Positions 28,057 through 40,763 of a stretch of DNA of 43,697 bases are shown piece after piece. Within the stretch, counting starts at the first letter, position 1. The number at the start of each line of letters is the position of its first letter. The stretch covers positions 231,793-275,489 of the forward strand of contig JAQGDQ010000270.1 in assembly GCA_030141605.1 (NCBI GenBank), read 5' to 3'. Made by a program: the position numbers and the translations under genes. This DNA is from Tubiluchus corallicola (lineage: Eukaryota; Priapulida; Priapulimorpha; Priapulimorphida; Tubiluchidae). The notes below the pieces were generated by a model. It saw nothing but the letters and a program-made list of their open reading frames with translations. It was not told the origin of the DNA and did no database searches.

Positions 28057-28326
28057 GGTCGCTAAAATTTAGATTGAGCGTTTCTTAAAGTTTATTTTTT
28101 TATAGTTTTTTTTGTCAAAAGTTTTTTCTACTCCCGGTATACGCAGTAAGTTGTAGTTTTTCATCAATTTCTCCCTCCTTCAGTTTCTTTTGGCTTGCAA
28201 AAAGCCCGGGTGTTTGTCATTTGCCAAATATATAATGACATAGAAAGGTGAAGGTACGATTTTTTTTTTACCTGTGGAGATTTTGCTATGAAATTGCAAA
28301 GTTTACAAATGCTTTGGGGTGCTTGT

Positions 28327-28481
28327 AAGGTTCATCTGATTTTGACTTGCCGATTTTCCTATCATAATCTGCAAGGTTTTGCACGGAAGTTGCAATAATT
28401 CTTGCAATTTAGGTTATGACAATTTGTTGTGGTTAATTCTATATTGCTAATATTAAATAAGTTGAGTTTGATTTAAGGAGC
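28327..28481 (+). repeat. Dispersed intergenic repeat, module B, copy 2
   Basis: 155 bp with AAGGTTCATCTGATTTTGAC, GATTTTCCTATCATAATCTG and GCAAGGTTTTGC, the best-preserved partner of 3081-3236. The rest of 28057-28630 is AT-rich without a gene and separates two divergent transcription units. Confidence 0.8.
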
Positions 28482-28630
28482 AGCTGATTAATGTTTGTGA
28501 TAGATGATTTGCATTTTATTGGGGAGCTATACAATAGCTTAATATTTTATGTTTTTTAACAACTTTTAATATATACAATTTTTTCTGTTTTTCTCGTTTA
28601 ATCTTACAAGTGAGTATTATAATTAAACCT

Positions 28631-31057
28631 ATGAAAAGAAAACTTATGAAAAAACTATCTGCACAGGCTATACAAACCGTATTTATATTCGTAATAATAT
28701 TAACCCCTTCATGTAAGAAGAAAGATTTAGATATAAAGTATACTGGGAACACCATAGATAGATTTAGTTTTGAGATAAGTGATGTGGAAACATACGATGC
28801 ACAAATAAGCAAGACTCCCAATGAGAATAATCAGTATCTTATAACTTTTACAGCTCCAGTGGGGACAGATATAAGTAATTTAACAGCTAAAGTATCTTTC
28901 TCAACAGGAGCGACAATAGACCCTAATCCCGAAAGTATAAGAGATTACACCAGCTCTATAGAATGTGTGGTAACTTCTGGAATTGGAGAGGAAAAAATAT
29001 ATTTGATAGTAGTAGATGTGTCTTTGTCAACAGATAAAGAAATACTAAGCTTTGCTTTTATGGTAAGTGATAATGATGAAGTGCTGAGTGTAGATATAGA
29101 AGGATATATAGTAGATAATACAGATATATTGGCAACCTTGCCAAGTGGCACGAGTAAAGCCTCACTTATACCAACTATTACCTTTAAAGGCAGTAGCGTC
29201 AGTCCTGCCAACAAAGTTGAACAAAATTTCACAGGCCCCATAACTTACACAGTAGAAGCAGAAGATGAAAGCACGAAAGATTATAATGTGACTGTGGATG
29301 TAGCATCTTCTACTGACAAAGAAATTACATTCTTTATTTTCAGGAAAGATGATAATAGTGAATTAAATAGAGGCGTTATAGGAAATGTATCTAATGAAGA
29401 TATGACAGTAAAGGCGGATGTCCCATATGGTGTAGACCTGAGTTCATTAGTACCTACAATTGGTTTTAGAGGAAGTGGCATTAGCCCCGCCAGTAAGTCA
29501 CCGAAGGACTTTACAGTACCTGTAATTTATACCGTAAGTGCAGGAGATCATAGCACAATACCTTATACAGCAACAGTAGTGTCCGAGCCTGTTCTTAAGG
29601 CAGTAAGTCACTATAAAGGAGAAAACCGTATAGGGGCAGGAGATTTTACAAAAGAGGACTTGTTTGAAATAAGTAACATAAAAGATGGAGAGTGGAATTA
29701 CCTTTTGACAATACCGTCCTCCTCCTCTTCTATGTCAAACCAAACTATCATAGTAGAAAATAATAGAGCATATGTGTCTGGTAACGTTTTAACAGTAGAT
29801 GATTGGAGATTAATTGCTGAAGGAGATTTTAACATTTCTTTGACTTTATCCAACACAGAAATAGCAGAAGCAGTGTTTAATTACACTATTCCTAAGGAGC
29901 AGTATGAAGTGAAAAGCTGGCAAGACTTACAAAGAATAGATTATGATTTAGGTGGAGAGTATACATTAAAAAATAATATAGAATTTCCAGAACCACTTGT
30001 TGATGACTTTCCTTCCAGTGGTTTCACTCCTTTAGGTGATATATATAATGCTTTTACGGGAATATTTGAAGGGGGCAATTATAAATTAAGTAATTTTTAT
30101 ATATACGGAGAAGGGGGAAAAGATGTTGGCCTCTTTGGAGCAATACTTGGTGCTCAAATAAAAAACTTAAAAATAGAAACTTCAGATGAAGGAGTAACCG
30201 GGCAGTCACATATTGCTTGTTTAGTTGCAAATAATTTGGTAGGAACTATAAGCAATTGTGGTGCAAAAGGGATGGTGATAGAAGCTGACGGAGAAGGAGG
30301 CTCTACGGGACTTGTTGGGGGTCTTGTCGGGTACAATAATGGAACTGTAACAGATAGTTATTTTGAAGGGACTGTAATAGGATATGACTATGCTGGAGGT
30401 CTTGTGGGGATGAATGTTGCAGGAAGCGTAAGTCATAGCCATTTTGCAGGGGACATGCAAGGAGTTGCCAGCAAGATTGGAGGATTGGCAGGAGTAAGTG
30501 ATTTTAACTCTAACATAACTAATAGCTATGCTATAGGAAGTATAGCAGGTGGAGGCTTGTATGTTGGAGGGTTAGTTGGAGATAATGAAAGTTCTAATAT
30601 AGAAAACAGTTACGCCGTAGTAAATGTAGATGGAAATGCGAGTAGTGTTGGAGGTTTAGTAGGGGTTAATAGAAAGAGTAGTTCAATAAGTAATAGTTAT
30701 GCTAAGGGAAATCTAATAGGTAATCAAATGGTTGGAGGAATTATAGGGTTAAATGATAGCACTGGAGAGATAACAAACTGCTATGCTGCAGGAAGAGTAG
30801 AAGGGTTAAGTTTTATAGATACGTTTTTAGGAGGGCTGGTAGGGAAAAATGACAATGGTGCAGTAACTGATTGCTATTGGGATAAAGAGACAACAGAACA
30901 ACTAACTTCTGACGGTTCAGATGATTCATATGGCAAGACCACAAATGAAATGCAAGAAGAGACAACCTTTACAGACTGGGATTTTTCTACCATTTGGGAC
31001 ATAAATGCTACAGTTAATGAAGGTTATCCATTTTTAAAGAATGTGGATGGGCAGTAA
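28631..31057 (+). CDS. GLUG-repeat surface lipoprotein
   Basis: 808 residues from ATG 28631 (a GTG at 28610 and an ATG at 28646 are alternatives). A lipoprotein signal ends at LTPSC (Cys28). Residues about 30-330 hold three or four beta-sandwich repeats of the DUF5018/cadherin-like kind with phrases such as TYTVEAEDESTKDYNV and a motif SSVSPANKVEQNFTGPI. Then comes a segment with EVKSWQDLQRIDYDLGG. From about 490 onwards GLUG repeats dominate (VGGLVGYNN, AGGLVGMN, IGGLAGVS, VGGLVGDN), ending in CYWDKETTEQ, DWDFSTIWDI and YPFLK. This is a full-length member of the same family as 4699-7209. A surface location is expected; ligand and function are unknown. Confidence 0.87.
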   Translation: MKRKLMKKLSAQAIQTVFIFVIILTPSCKKKDLDIKYTGNTIDRFSFEISDVETYDAQISKTPNENNQYLITFTAPVGTDISNLTAKVSFSTGATIDPNPESIRDYTSSIECVVTSGIGEEKIYLIVVDVSLSTDKEILSFAFMVSDNDEVLSVDIEGYIVDNTDILATLPSGTSKASLIPTITFKGSSVSPANKVEQNFTGPITYTVEAEDESTKDYNVTVDVASSTDKEITFFIFRKDDNSELNRGVIGNVSNEDMTVKADVPYGVDLSSLVPTIGFRGSGISPASKSPKDFTVPVIYTVSAGDHSTIPYTATVVSEPVLKAVSHYKGENRIGAGDFTKEDLFEISNIKDGEWNYLLTIPSSSSSMSNQTIIVENNRAYVSGNVLTVDDWRLIAEGDFNISLTLSNTEIAEAVFNYTIPKEQYEVKSWQDLQRIDYDLGGEYTLKNNIEFPEPLVDDFPSSGFTPLGDIYNAFTGIFEGGNYKLSNFYIYGEGGKDVGLFGAILGAQIKNLKIETSDEGVTGQSHIACLVANNLVGTISNCGAKGMVIEADGEGGSTGLVGGLVGYNNGTVTDSYFEGTVIGYDYAGGLVGMNVAGSVSHSHFAGDMQGVASKIGGLAGVSDFNSNITNSYAIGSIAGGGLYVGGLVGDNESSNIENSYAVVNVDGNASSVGGLVGVNRKSSSISNSYAKGNLIGNQMVGGIIGLNDSTGEITNCYAAGRVEGLSFIDTFLGGLVGKNDNGAVTDCYWDKETTEQLTSDGSDDSYGKTTNEMQEETTFTDWDFSTIWDINATVNEGYPFLKNVDGQ

Positions 31058-31134
31058 TTAACAAGTATAACAGCTTTATAGTTTAAAAGTGGCTTAAAAC
31101 TGTTTCTTAAAAGGGAAGCTTTCAATAGTAGTGT

Positions 31135-31878
31135 TTAGGGGGAATTCACTTGCTTGCATCTTTGCCTTACTGCTTCATAGCATAGTACTGCGGCTGATGC
31201 AGAGACGTTTAGTGAGTTTATTTTACCAAGCATAGGGATTTTCACAAGTTCATCGCATTTTTTAATTAGGAGTGGTGAGACCCCTTTTTCTTCTGACCCC
31301 AATATTATTACTATCGGTGTGGAGTAGTCTATTTTTGTGTAATTTTTTTCTGCTTTTTCACTTGCTACTATCACTTTTACTCCACTCTCCTTCAGGAACT
31401 TTGTTGTTTGTTTCAGGTCCCGTTCTCGGCACACCGGTATTTTCATTAAGGCTCCTGCTGAGGTTTTTACTGCATCAGCTCCTACTAAAGCCCCACCTTG
31501 TGCAGGTACGATGATGGCATTTACTCCTGCGCATTCTGCTGTGCGTGCAATAGCTCCAAAGTTACGCACATCTGTAATTCCATCCAGTAGTAGAATGAAA
31601 GGCGTTTCGCCTTCTTCATACAGTTTGGGTAGCAGATTTTCAATTTTTATGTATTCAACGGGAGATATAAATGCTACAACTCCTTGGTGAGCTTTGCGCG
31701 TTATTCTGTTTAGTCTTTCTACCGGCACATATTGAACAGGGCAGTTGTATTCTTTTAGCATGGATAACAGTTTTTTTATTGGCTCACTTTGCAAGCCTTT
31801 TTTTATCAGTACCCTGTTTAGCTCCTTGCCCGAATGTATTGCTTCTATTACAGCATGTATCCCAAATATGAAGTTCAC
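31135..31878 (-). CDS. rlmB: 23S rRNA guanosine-2'-O-methyltransferase, RlmB/TrmH family
   Basis: 247 residues from the GTG at 31878, chosen because NFIFGIHAVIEAI is the usual family start; an in-frame GTG at 31920 would add 14 atypical residues. The small N-terminal substrate-binding domain (about 1-80) is followed by the SPOUT domain with its three motifs: NFGAIARTAECAG, the ILGSEEKGVSP loop and IPMLGKINSLNVSASAAV, which build the knotted SAM site. The family methylates the 2'-OH of G2251 in 23S rRNA or, in related members, tRNA G18. It converges with the GLUG lipoprotein gene, with 77 nt between. Confidence 0.9.
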   Translation of the reverse strand: MNFIFGIHAVIEAIHSGKELNRVLIKKGLQSEPIKKLLSMLKEYNCPVQYVPVERLNRITRKAHQGVVAFISPVEYIKIENLLPKLYEEGETPFILLLDGITDVRNFGAIARTAECAGVNAIIVPAQGGALVGADAVKTSAGALMKIPVCRERDLKQTTKFLKESGVKVIVASEKAEKNYTKIDYSTPIVIILGSEEKGVSPLLIKKCDELVKIPMLGKINSLNVSASAAVLCYEAVRQRCKQVNSP

Positions 31879-32156
31879 TGCTTTTAATTTTTGTTTAAGT
31901 AATTTTTTACAAAGATACACAAATGATTGCGGAGTGGTAGGTGGTGTATTTTAATTTGCTTATCTTCCCGGGCAGGAGGTTTGGGTTCATTAGAGGCGGG
32001 ATTTAGAGAGCAGTGCCCATACAGTTTATCTACAGGGTACCTGCTATTATTATAGTGTTCCGCATAACAAGCTTGTCGATTGGTTTTAAGTGAGCATTGC
32101 GTTGCTAATATTTTTATTAATTGGGTATTTGTCCCCATGTTTTATTTAAAAGAAAA

Positions 32157-32918
32157 ATGAAAGGAGTCATGAGAAGTGTTAAGTACCTTATACTGGGCTT
32201 ATTTTTTTGTTGTTTTACTTTATTTATTTCCTGTAGTGTTTCTAATTATGTCTCATCTTCCGGCGAGACTTTAAGTATTGATGGGAGTGGAGAGATGAGT
32301 GTTGTTCCTGAGGTAGTCATATTTTCTATTATGTTGTCGGCTTTGGACATGGATTATGTGTCAAGCGTAAGCAAGCTGGAAGAGAAGAGTAAGGGGTTGT
32401 ACGACGCCTTGGCAAAGATAGATGTTGAGGAGGAAAGTGTTAAGACTTCCAGCTTGAATATTCATAAGAAATACAAATATGATAGCAAGTTAAGGAAAAA
32501 TGTATTTGCAGGGTTTGAAGTAAACCATAGTGTTTATGTCAAATTGCCCCTTACAGGAAATATTATTAATGAGGTGTTGGGAGCTATCAGTAAAAACTTA
32601 GTAGAGGCGACTTTCAGCATCTCTTTTGATGTAGGAGATGATAGTAAGGCGGAGATAAAGAGGCGTTTGATAGAAATGGCAATAGAGGATGCCAGAGAGA
32701 AGGCTGCCCTGATAGCTAATAGTGCGGGGGTAGAGCTTAAAAGAGTACATAAGATATCTTATAATCGGCATTCAAAGCCTGCGCCTATGCGATCTAATTT
32801 TCATGTACAAAATGATACTGGTTCCGCACCACATGATTCTTTTGTGTCTTCTCTTGCCTATACCCCCACGCAGTTGATTTTTAAGGAGGAGGTTTTTGTT
32901 TCTTGGGAAATAGAGTAG
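32157..32918 (+). CDS. SIMPL-domain (DUF541) lipoprotein
   Basis: 253 residues from ATG 32157 (a TTG at 32121 would give a poor N-terminus; an ATG four codons later is also possible). The lipoprotein signal ends LFISC. The body is a SIMPL/DUF541 domain: GSGEMSVVPEVVIFSIMLSA near the start of the mature part, VKTSSLNIHKKYKY in the middle, and AIEDAREKAALIANSAGVEL before a C-terminal strand. SIMPL proteins are oligomeric periplasmic or surface proteins of unclear function, in some species linked to oxidative-stress resistance. There is a 181-nt gap to the next gene and no sign of an operon. Confidence 0.88.
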   Translation: MKGVMRSVKYLILGLFFCCFTLFISCSVSNYVSSSGETLSIDGSGEMSVVPEVVIFSIMLSALDMDYVSSVSKLEEKSKGLYDALAKIDVEEESVKTSSLNIHKKYKYDSKLRKNVFAGFEVNHSVYVKLPLTGNIINEVLGAISKNLVEATFSISFDVGDDSKAEIKRRLIEMAIEDAREKAALIANSAGVELKRVHKISYNRHSKPAPMRSNFHVQNDTGSAPHDSFVSSLAYTPTQLIFKEEVFVSWEIE

Positions 32919-33081
32919 TTGTGCTTTAAGGTTTTGTTGTTTAAGTTTTGTAAAGGCCTCATTTTGGCAATGTAGGCTACAGAGCATTAAGCCCGAGGAA
33001 TTGTTATATTTGTTTGCAGGCTTATGAGAGTGCTACTATTCTGTTTTTTTGATTGAGTATTAGCTAGCCAATTTAAAGTAA

Positions 33082-36327
<3,246 letters not shown>

Positions 36328-36523
36328 GTGAGTATGGGTAGAGGTAGTTTTTAATTGAGTAGTTTTAAGGGTTCCTGTAATTCTTTATGTTTTGCTTGTA
36401 AAGTTCTGGTGGTGAGTGTTGTCGGATAAGAGCTTAAGAGCTTGTTGCAAGCGGGTATAGCGAACGCTTTATTTTTTGATAAGTGAGTTCTGTAGGCCGG
36501 TTTGTTTTACATTTTTTCTGTTC

Positions 36524-37966
36524 ATGAAGAGAAAGTTTAGTTTATCGGAGTTAAATAGTTTGGTAAAGGGAGTTGTAAGTGATGCATTTCCTGATGTTGT
36601 CTGGGTGGTAGCAGAGATATCCGAGATAAAGGTAAATCATAGTGGGCATTGCTATTTAGATCTTGTGGAGAAGAGAGATAAGGATGATTCTGTAGTGGCA
36701 CAAGCGCGTGCGACTATATGGTCGTATACTTTTAAGGTGCTTGCTGCCTATTTTAAGTCTACAACAGGGCAGCCCCTTTCGGAGGGCTTAAAGATTTTGG
36801 TACAGGCTTCTGTAGAGTTTCATGAGCTTTATGGGTATAGCCTTAATATCAGAGATATTGATTCTACCTACACCGTAGGGGATATAGCTAGGAGGCGCAT
36901 TGAAATACTTGAGAGGCTTGATTCGGATGGAGTTTTAAATATGAACAGTGAGCTTGAGTTACCCCTTGTTCCTCAGAAGATAGCTGTAATTTCATCTTCT
37001 ACTGCTGCCGGTTATCAGGACTTTATGGATCAGTTGCTGGGTAATCAGTACGGACTGTGCTTTTATACGCATTTGTTTCCTGCCGTTATGCAAGGGAAGC
37101 AGGCTGAAGAGTCAATTATAGGTGCTTTGGAGCATGTTTACCAGTATGAAGGTTTTTTTGATCTGGTGGTTCTTATAAGGGGGGGCGGCGCGCAGTCTGA
37201 TCTTAGTTGTTTTGATAGTTATGAACTGGCATACCATATTACACAGTTTCCACTACCGGTTATTACAGGTATTGGTCATGAGAAGGATGATACGATAGCA
37301 GACAGGGTGTCTCATACCAAGATGAAGACCCCGACTGCGGCGGCAGAGTTTATTATTGGTAGTGTTGCGAAGTTTGAGGCTCATCTTGACGAACTCCAGA
37401 GGCAGATCGTATATGGTGTCAATGTTATGATATCTGATTTCAGGCAGGCTATAGGTAAGATAAAAGGGGCTATGGGCCAGGGGGTCCAGAGTAGTGTTTA
37501 TGTGTGGCGTGAAGCATTAAGTAGGCATGTGTTGAGGCTAAATAATTTGACAGATAGGGTGTTAATGGAGAGAGGGAGTAATATTGAGCGCAGCAGAGAT
37601 AGGGCAGTCAGTTTGTTTTTTCAGTATGCTAAAGATAGAAGGCGCCTGCTTGGGCAATATTCTGAGATGCTGTTAAAGAAGCCACGGAAAAGTATTGAAG
37701 GAAATAGGGAATGTATTGACAGTTGCAGGGTAAGGTTGGGTCAGGTGGTAAATGGGTTGATAAGGCAAGAGAGGCATAGGTTGCAGTTGTCGGAGCAAAA
37801 GAGTGATCTTCTTGATCCTATCCATGTTTTAAGTCGGGGATATTCTATTACCCGTCACAGTGGGAAGGTGTTAAAAAGCAGTGAAGAGGCAATGGAGGGA
37901 GACGTTGTAGAGACCCGTCTGTACCAGGGAGTTTTAAGGAGTAAAGTTAGTGATATTGAAAAGTGA
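36524..37966 (+). CDS. xseA: Exodeoxyribonuclease VII large subunit
   Basis: 480 residues from ATG 36524, since MKRKFSLSELNSLVKGVV is the family N-terminus. ExoVII degrades single-stranded DNA in both directions and works in mismatch and damage repair. The N-terminal OB-fold (FPDVVWVVAEISEI, GHCYLDLVEK) is followed by the catalytic region: VISSSTAAGYQDF, IRGGGAQSDLSCFD, ITGIGHEKDDTIADRV and KTPTAAAEFI, then a coiled helical part and a C-terminal segment (LDPIHVLSRGYSIT) that completes the enzyme. xseB starts 6 nt after its stop, so the two subunits are translated from one message. Confidence 0.94.
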   Translation: MKRKFSLSELNSLVKGVVSDAFPDVVWVVAEISEIKVNHSGHCYLDLVEKRDKDDSVVAQARATIWSYTFKVLAAYFKSTTGQPLSEGLKILVQASVEFHELYGYSLNIRDIDSTYTVGDIARRRIEILERLDSDGVLNMNSELELPLVPQKIAVISSSTAAGYQDFMDQLLGNQYGLCFYTHLFPAVMQGKQAEESIIGALEHVYQYEGFFDLVVLIRGGGAQSDLSCFDSYELAYHITQFPLPVITGIGHEKDDTIADRVSHTKMKTPTAAAEFIIGSVAKFEAHLDELQRQIVYGVNVMISDFRQAIGKIKGAMGQGVQSSVYVWREALSRHVLRLNNLTDRVLMERGSNIERSRDRAVSLFFQYAKDRRRLLGQYSEMLLKKPRKSIEGNRECIDSCRVRLGQVVNGLIRQERHRLQLSEQKSDLLDPIHVLSRGYSITRHSGKVLKSSEEAMEGDVVETRLYQGVLRSKVSDIEK

Positions 37967-37972
37967 TATTTT

Positions 37973-38170
37973 ATGACAAAGAAGCATATTTCTTATAAAG
38001 AAGCGGTGGCTGAGGTAGAGGCAATTTTAGAGCTTATAGAGGATGGAGAGCTTGATGTTGATGAGCTTTCGGATAAGGTTAAAAGGGTTTCGTTTCTTAT
38101 TAAGGTTTGTAAAGACAGATTGCATAAGACAGAGGAAGAGGTGGAGAAGATACTGAATGACATTGAGTGA
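37973..38170 (+). CDS. xseB: Exodeoxyribonuclease VII small subunit
   Basis: 65 residues with the two-helix XseB pattern: ISYKEAVAEVEAILELIEDG, then LDVDELSDKVKRVSFLIKVC and a C-terminal helix KTEEEVEKIL. Several small subunits bind each large subunit and are needed for ExoVII activity. It starts 6 nt past xseA. Confidence 0.92.
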   Translation: MTKKHISYKEAVAEVEAILELIEDGELDVDELSDKVKRVSFLIKVCKDRLHKTEEEVEKILNDIE

Positions 38171-38625
38171 TGTGGGGGCGTGGTGCGACTTTTAAAGGTT
38201 TTATTTGAGATAGCGGTTTTAGAGTTATTGTCTCCGGGTGGTTTGGTGTAAAAGATAAAGCCGATGCGAGTACGGAAGATGCTTTTTAAGTGTGCAGTTT
38301 ACAGCCTAGGGGTGTGTAATATGTGTCACAGGGTCTAATGTAATTATTTGAGGAAGTCTGAGTTAAAGTTTTCGTCTTGCAAAGGGTTTTAAATAATCAA
38401 GAGCAGGGTAGAGGCGTTGATTAGATTTATTGTTTATTTTTATGGGCTTGATTTTGTATTTGCTTCAGTTCCGGTATTATGATTATTGTTATGTTGATAC
38501 CAGAAAGGTTCAAATGGAAATAGGTGTTTTATCGTTTAAAATAGTTTGCAAGGTGTAGGTACAGTTTGTTAATTTTTTATATTTGCTAGCCAAATCACTA
38601 AATTGATATTTTTATTAAGATCATT
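38171..38625. other. Intergenic region between xseB and etfB
   Basis: No ORF or RNA recognised. A TATATTTG at 38578-38585, 41 nt before the etfB start, is a likely -7 element; the nearest TTTG upstream is too far (29 nt) for a good -33 element. Confidence 0.4.
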
Positions 38626-39501
38626 ATGGAGGGATTAAGAGTAATAGTATTAGCTAAGCAGGTTCCGGATACCAGGAATGTGGGCAAGGATGCAATGAAG
38701 GCAGACGGGACTGTAAATAGAGCTGCATTACCTGCGATTTTCAATCCTGAAGATTTAAATGCGTTAGAGCAGGCATTAAGGATTAAAGAGAGGGTTCCCG
38801 GCTCAACAGTCACAGTGTTAACCATGGGCCCTGGGCGGGCAGCTGAGATAATCCGGGAGGGCTTGTATCGTGGAGCTGATTACGGTCTATTGCTGACAGA
38901 CCGTGCTTTTGCCGGCTCAGACACATTGGCAACTTCTTATGCTATTGCCCGTGCTATAGCTGAGCTTGATGCTGTTGATGTTATTGTAGCTGGGAGGCAG
39001 GCTATTGATGGCGATACTGCACAGGTAGGGCCTCAGGTTGCTGAGAAACTTGGTATGCCACAGGTTACATATGTGGAAGAGTTGCTAGAGATAAGTAAGG
39101 AGGTGGTGGTTGCTCGTCGCCGTCTGGAAAATGGAGTAGAGGTTGTAAAGAGTCCGTTACCGGTTGTTTTAACAGTAAATGGGAGTGCCCCTCCGTGTCG
39201 TGCACGAAATGCCAGGCTTTTAATGAAGTATAAGCATGCACGTACGGTTAGTGAATGCCAGGAGGCGAGAGAGGACTATCTTCACCTATATGATTCACGT
39301 CCATACCTGAATATTCGCGAAATGACAGTTAACGATATAAAAGCGGATAGTGAGCAACTTGGGCTTGGGGGATCACCAACAAAGGTTAAGAAGGTTGAGA
39401 ATATAGTGTTGCAGGCTAAAGATGCAAGAATTTTAGGTTCGTCAGATAAAGACATTAATGAGCTTATGGAAGAGTTAATTGAGAGCCATGTTATTGGATA
39501 G
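38626..39501 (+). CDS. etfB: Electron transfer flavoprotein, beta subunit
   Basis: 291 residues. EtfB with EtfA forms a heterodimer carrying FAD that accepts electrons from acyl-CoA and other dehydrogenases. Motifs: VIVLAKQVPDTRNVG at the start, FNPEDLNALEQALRIKE, VTVLTMGPGRAAEIIREGLYRGAD and GRQAIDGDTAQVGPQVAEKLG, then VEVVKSPLPVVLTVN. The last 60 residues are a tail seen in anaerobe ETFs. It is followed by etfA (195 nt) and an acyl-CoA dehydrogenase gene (47 nt further), a full electron-transfer unit. Sequence alone does not tell whether this ETF is bifurcating. Confidence 0.94.
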   Translation: MEGLRVIVLAKQVPDTRNVGKDAMKADGTVNRAALPAIFNPEDLNALEQALRIKERVPGSTVTVLTMGPGRAAEIIREGLYRGADYGLLLTDRAFAGSDTLATSYAIARAIAELDAVDVIVAGRQAIDGDTAQVGPQVAEKLGMPQVTYVEELLEISKEVVVARRRLENGVEVVKSPLPVVLTVNGSAPPCRARNARLLMKYKHARTVSECQEAREDYLHLYDSRPYLNIREMTVNDIKADSEQLGLGGSPTKVKKVENIVLQAKDARILGSSDKDINELMEELIESHVIG

Positions 39502-39696
39502 CTGCCATTTGATTCTTTTATAATAGACTGGATGGAGCAGAGCGGGGTTTTATTTTAAGGGTAATATATAACAAAGCTTTGTAAGTTAGCGTATCAGGTT
39601 CTGTTTTTTTTACCGGAGAGATGGTAGGAGTAGTTTAGAGGATAGAGGCTTGTCCAGCTTATTTAAGTTTTATAGTAAAATAAAATTATACAACGT

Positions 39697-40716
39697 ATGA
39701 ATAACGTGTTCGTTTATTGCGAAGTTGAGGGGGGGAATGTTGCTGAGGTAAGCCAAGAGCTTCTTACAAAGGGGCGTGGTTTGGCAAACCAGCTACAGTG
39801 TCAGCTTGAAGCGGTAGTTGTGGGTTCAGGCCTTAATGGAGTGGAGTCACAGATATTCCCTTATGGGGCGGATATTGTTCACATTGCTGATGATCCGCGC
39901 CTTGAGCCGTACACTACTTTACCCCACTCTTCAGTGCTGATAAGGTTGTTTGGTGAGACAAAGCCCCAAATAGTGTTAATGGGTGCTACTCCCATTGGTC
40001 GTGATTTAGGGCCGCGTGTCTCTTCTGCTATGCATAGTGGCTTAACGGCAGATTGTACGCGTCTTGAAATAGGGGATCATGTTGATAAGAAGCAAGGGAA
40101 GACGTACAAGAGTCTTCTTTATCAGATACGTCCTGCATTTGGGGGGAGTATTATTGCAACTATTATCAACCCAGATTGTCGTCCTCAGATGGCGACAGTA
40201 AGGGAAGGGGTTATGAAAAAGGAGGCTTTCAATCCGAGAGCTAAAGGTGATGTAAAGAGACTTGATGTTTCAAAGTATGTAAGTGACGAGGACTTTGTTG
40301 TTGAAATAGTTAAGCGCCACGTAGAGAAGAAGAAAATAAATATTAAGGGTGCCCCGATTATTGTTGCGGGTGGATATGGCATCGGTTCGAAGGAAAATTT
40401 TAAGCTTCTTCATGATTTTGCAGGAGTTATTGGTGCTGAGGTAGGGGCATCCCGGGCAGCAGTTGATTCAGGTTATGCTGAGCATGATCGTCAGATAGGG
40501 CAGACCGGCGTTACTGTGAGGCCCAAGTTGTATATTGCGTGTGGGATATCTGGTCAGGTGCAGCATAGAGCAGGTATGGAGGAGTCAGCACAGATTATTT
40601 CTATAAATACCGATCCTGAGGCTCCTATGAATAGTGTTGCCGATTATGTAATAAATGGGGATGTGAGTGATGTTATTCCTAAAATGATCAGACATTACAA
40701 GAAAAATACTAAGTGA
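39697..40716 (+). CDS. etfA: Electron transfer flavoprotein, alpha subunit
   Basis: 339 residues. The C-terminal FAD-binding domain is clear: APIIVAGGYGIGSKENFKLL, GAEVGASRAAVDSGYAEHD, RQIGQTGVTVRPKLYIACGI, SGQVQHRAGMEESAQIISIN and DPEAPMNSVADYVINGDVSD. The N-terminal domain begins VFVYCEVEGGNVAEVSQELL and includes VLMGATPIGRDLGPRVSSAM. It partners etfB upstream and is close enough to the following acyl-CoA dehydrogenase (47 nt) for co-transcription. Confidence 0.94.
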   Translation: MNNVFVYCEVEGGNVAEVSQELLTKGRGLANQLQCQLEAVVVGSGLNGVESQIFPYGADIVHIADDPRLEPYTTLPHSSVLIRLFGETKPQIVLMGATPIGRDLGPRVSSAMHSGLTADCTRLEIGDHVDKKQGKTYKSLLYQIRPAFGGSIIATIINPDCRPQMATVREGVMKKEAFNPRAKGDVKRLDVSKYVSDEDFVVEIVKRHVEKKKINIKGAPIIVAGGYGIGSKENFKLLHDFAGVIGAEVGASRAAVDSGYAEHDRQIGQTGVTVRPKLYIACGISGQVQHRAGMEESAQIISINTDPEAPMNSVADYVINGDVSDVIPKMIRHYKKNTK

Positions 40717-40763
40717 GTTATAGTCTTAAGTCAGGGCTTTACCGTTGAAAATATTTAAGTGAA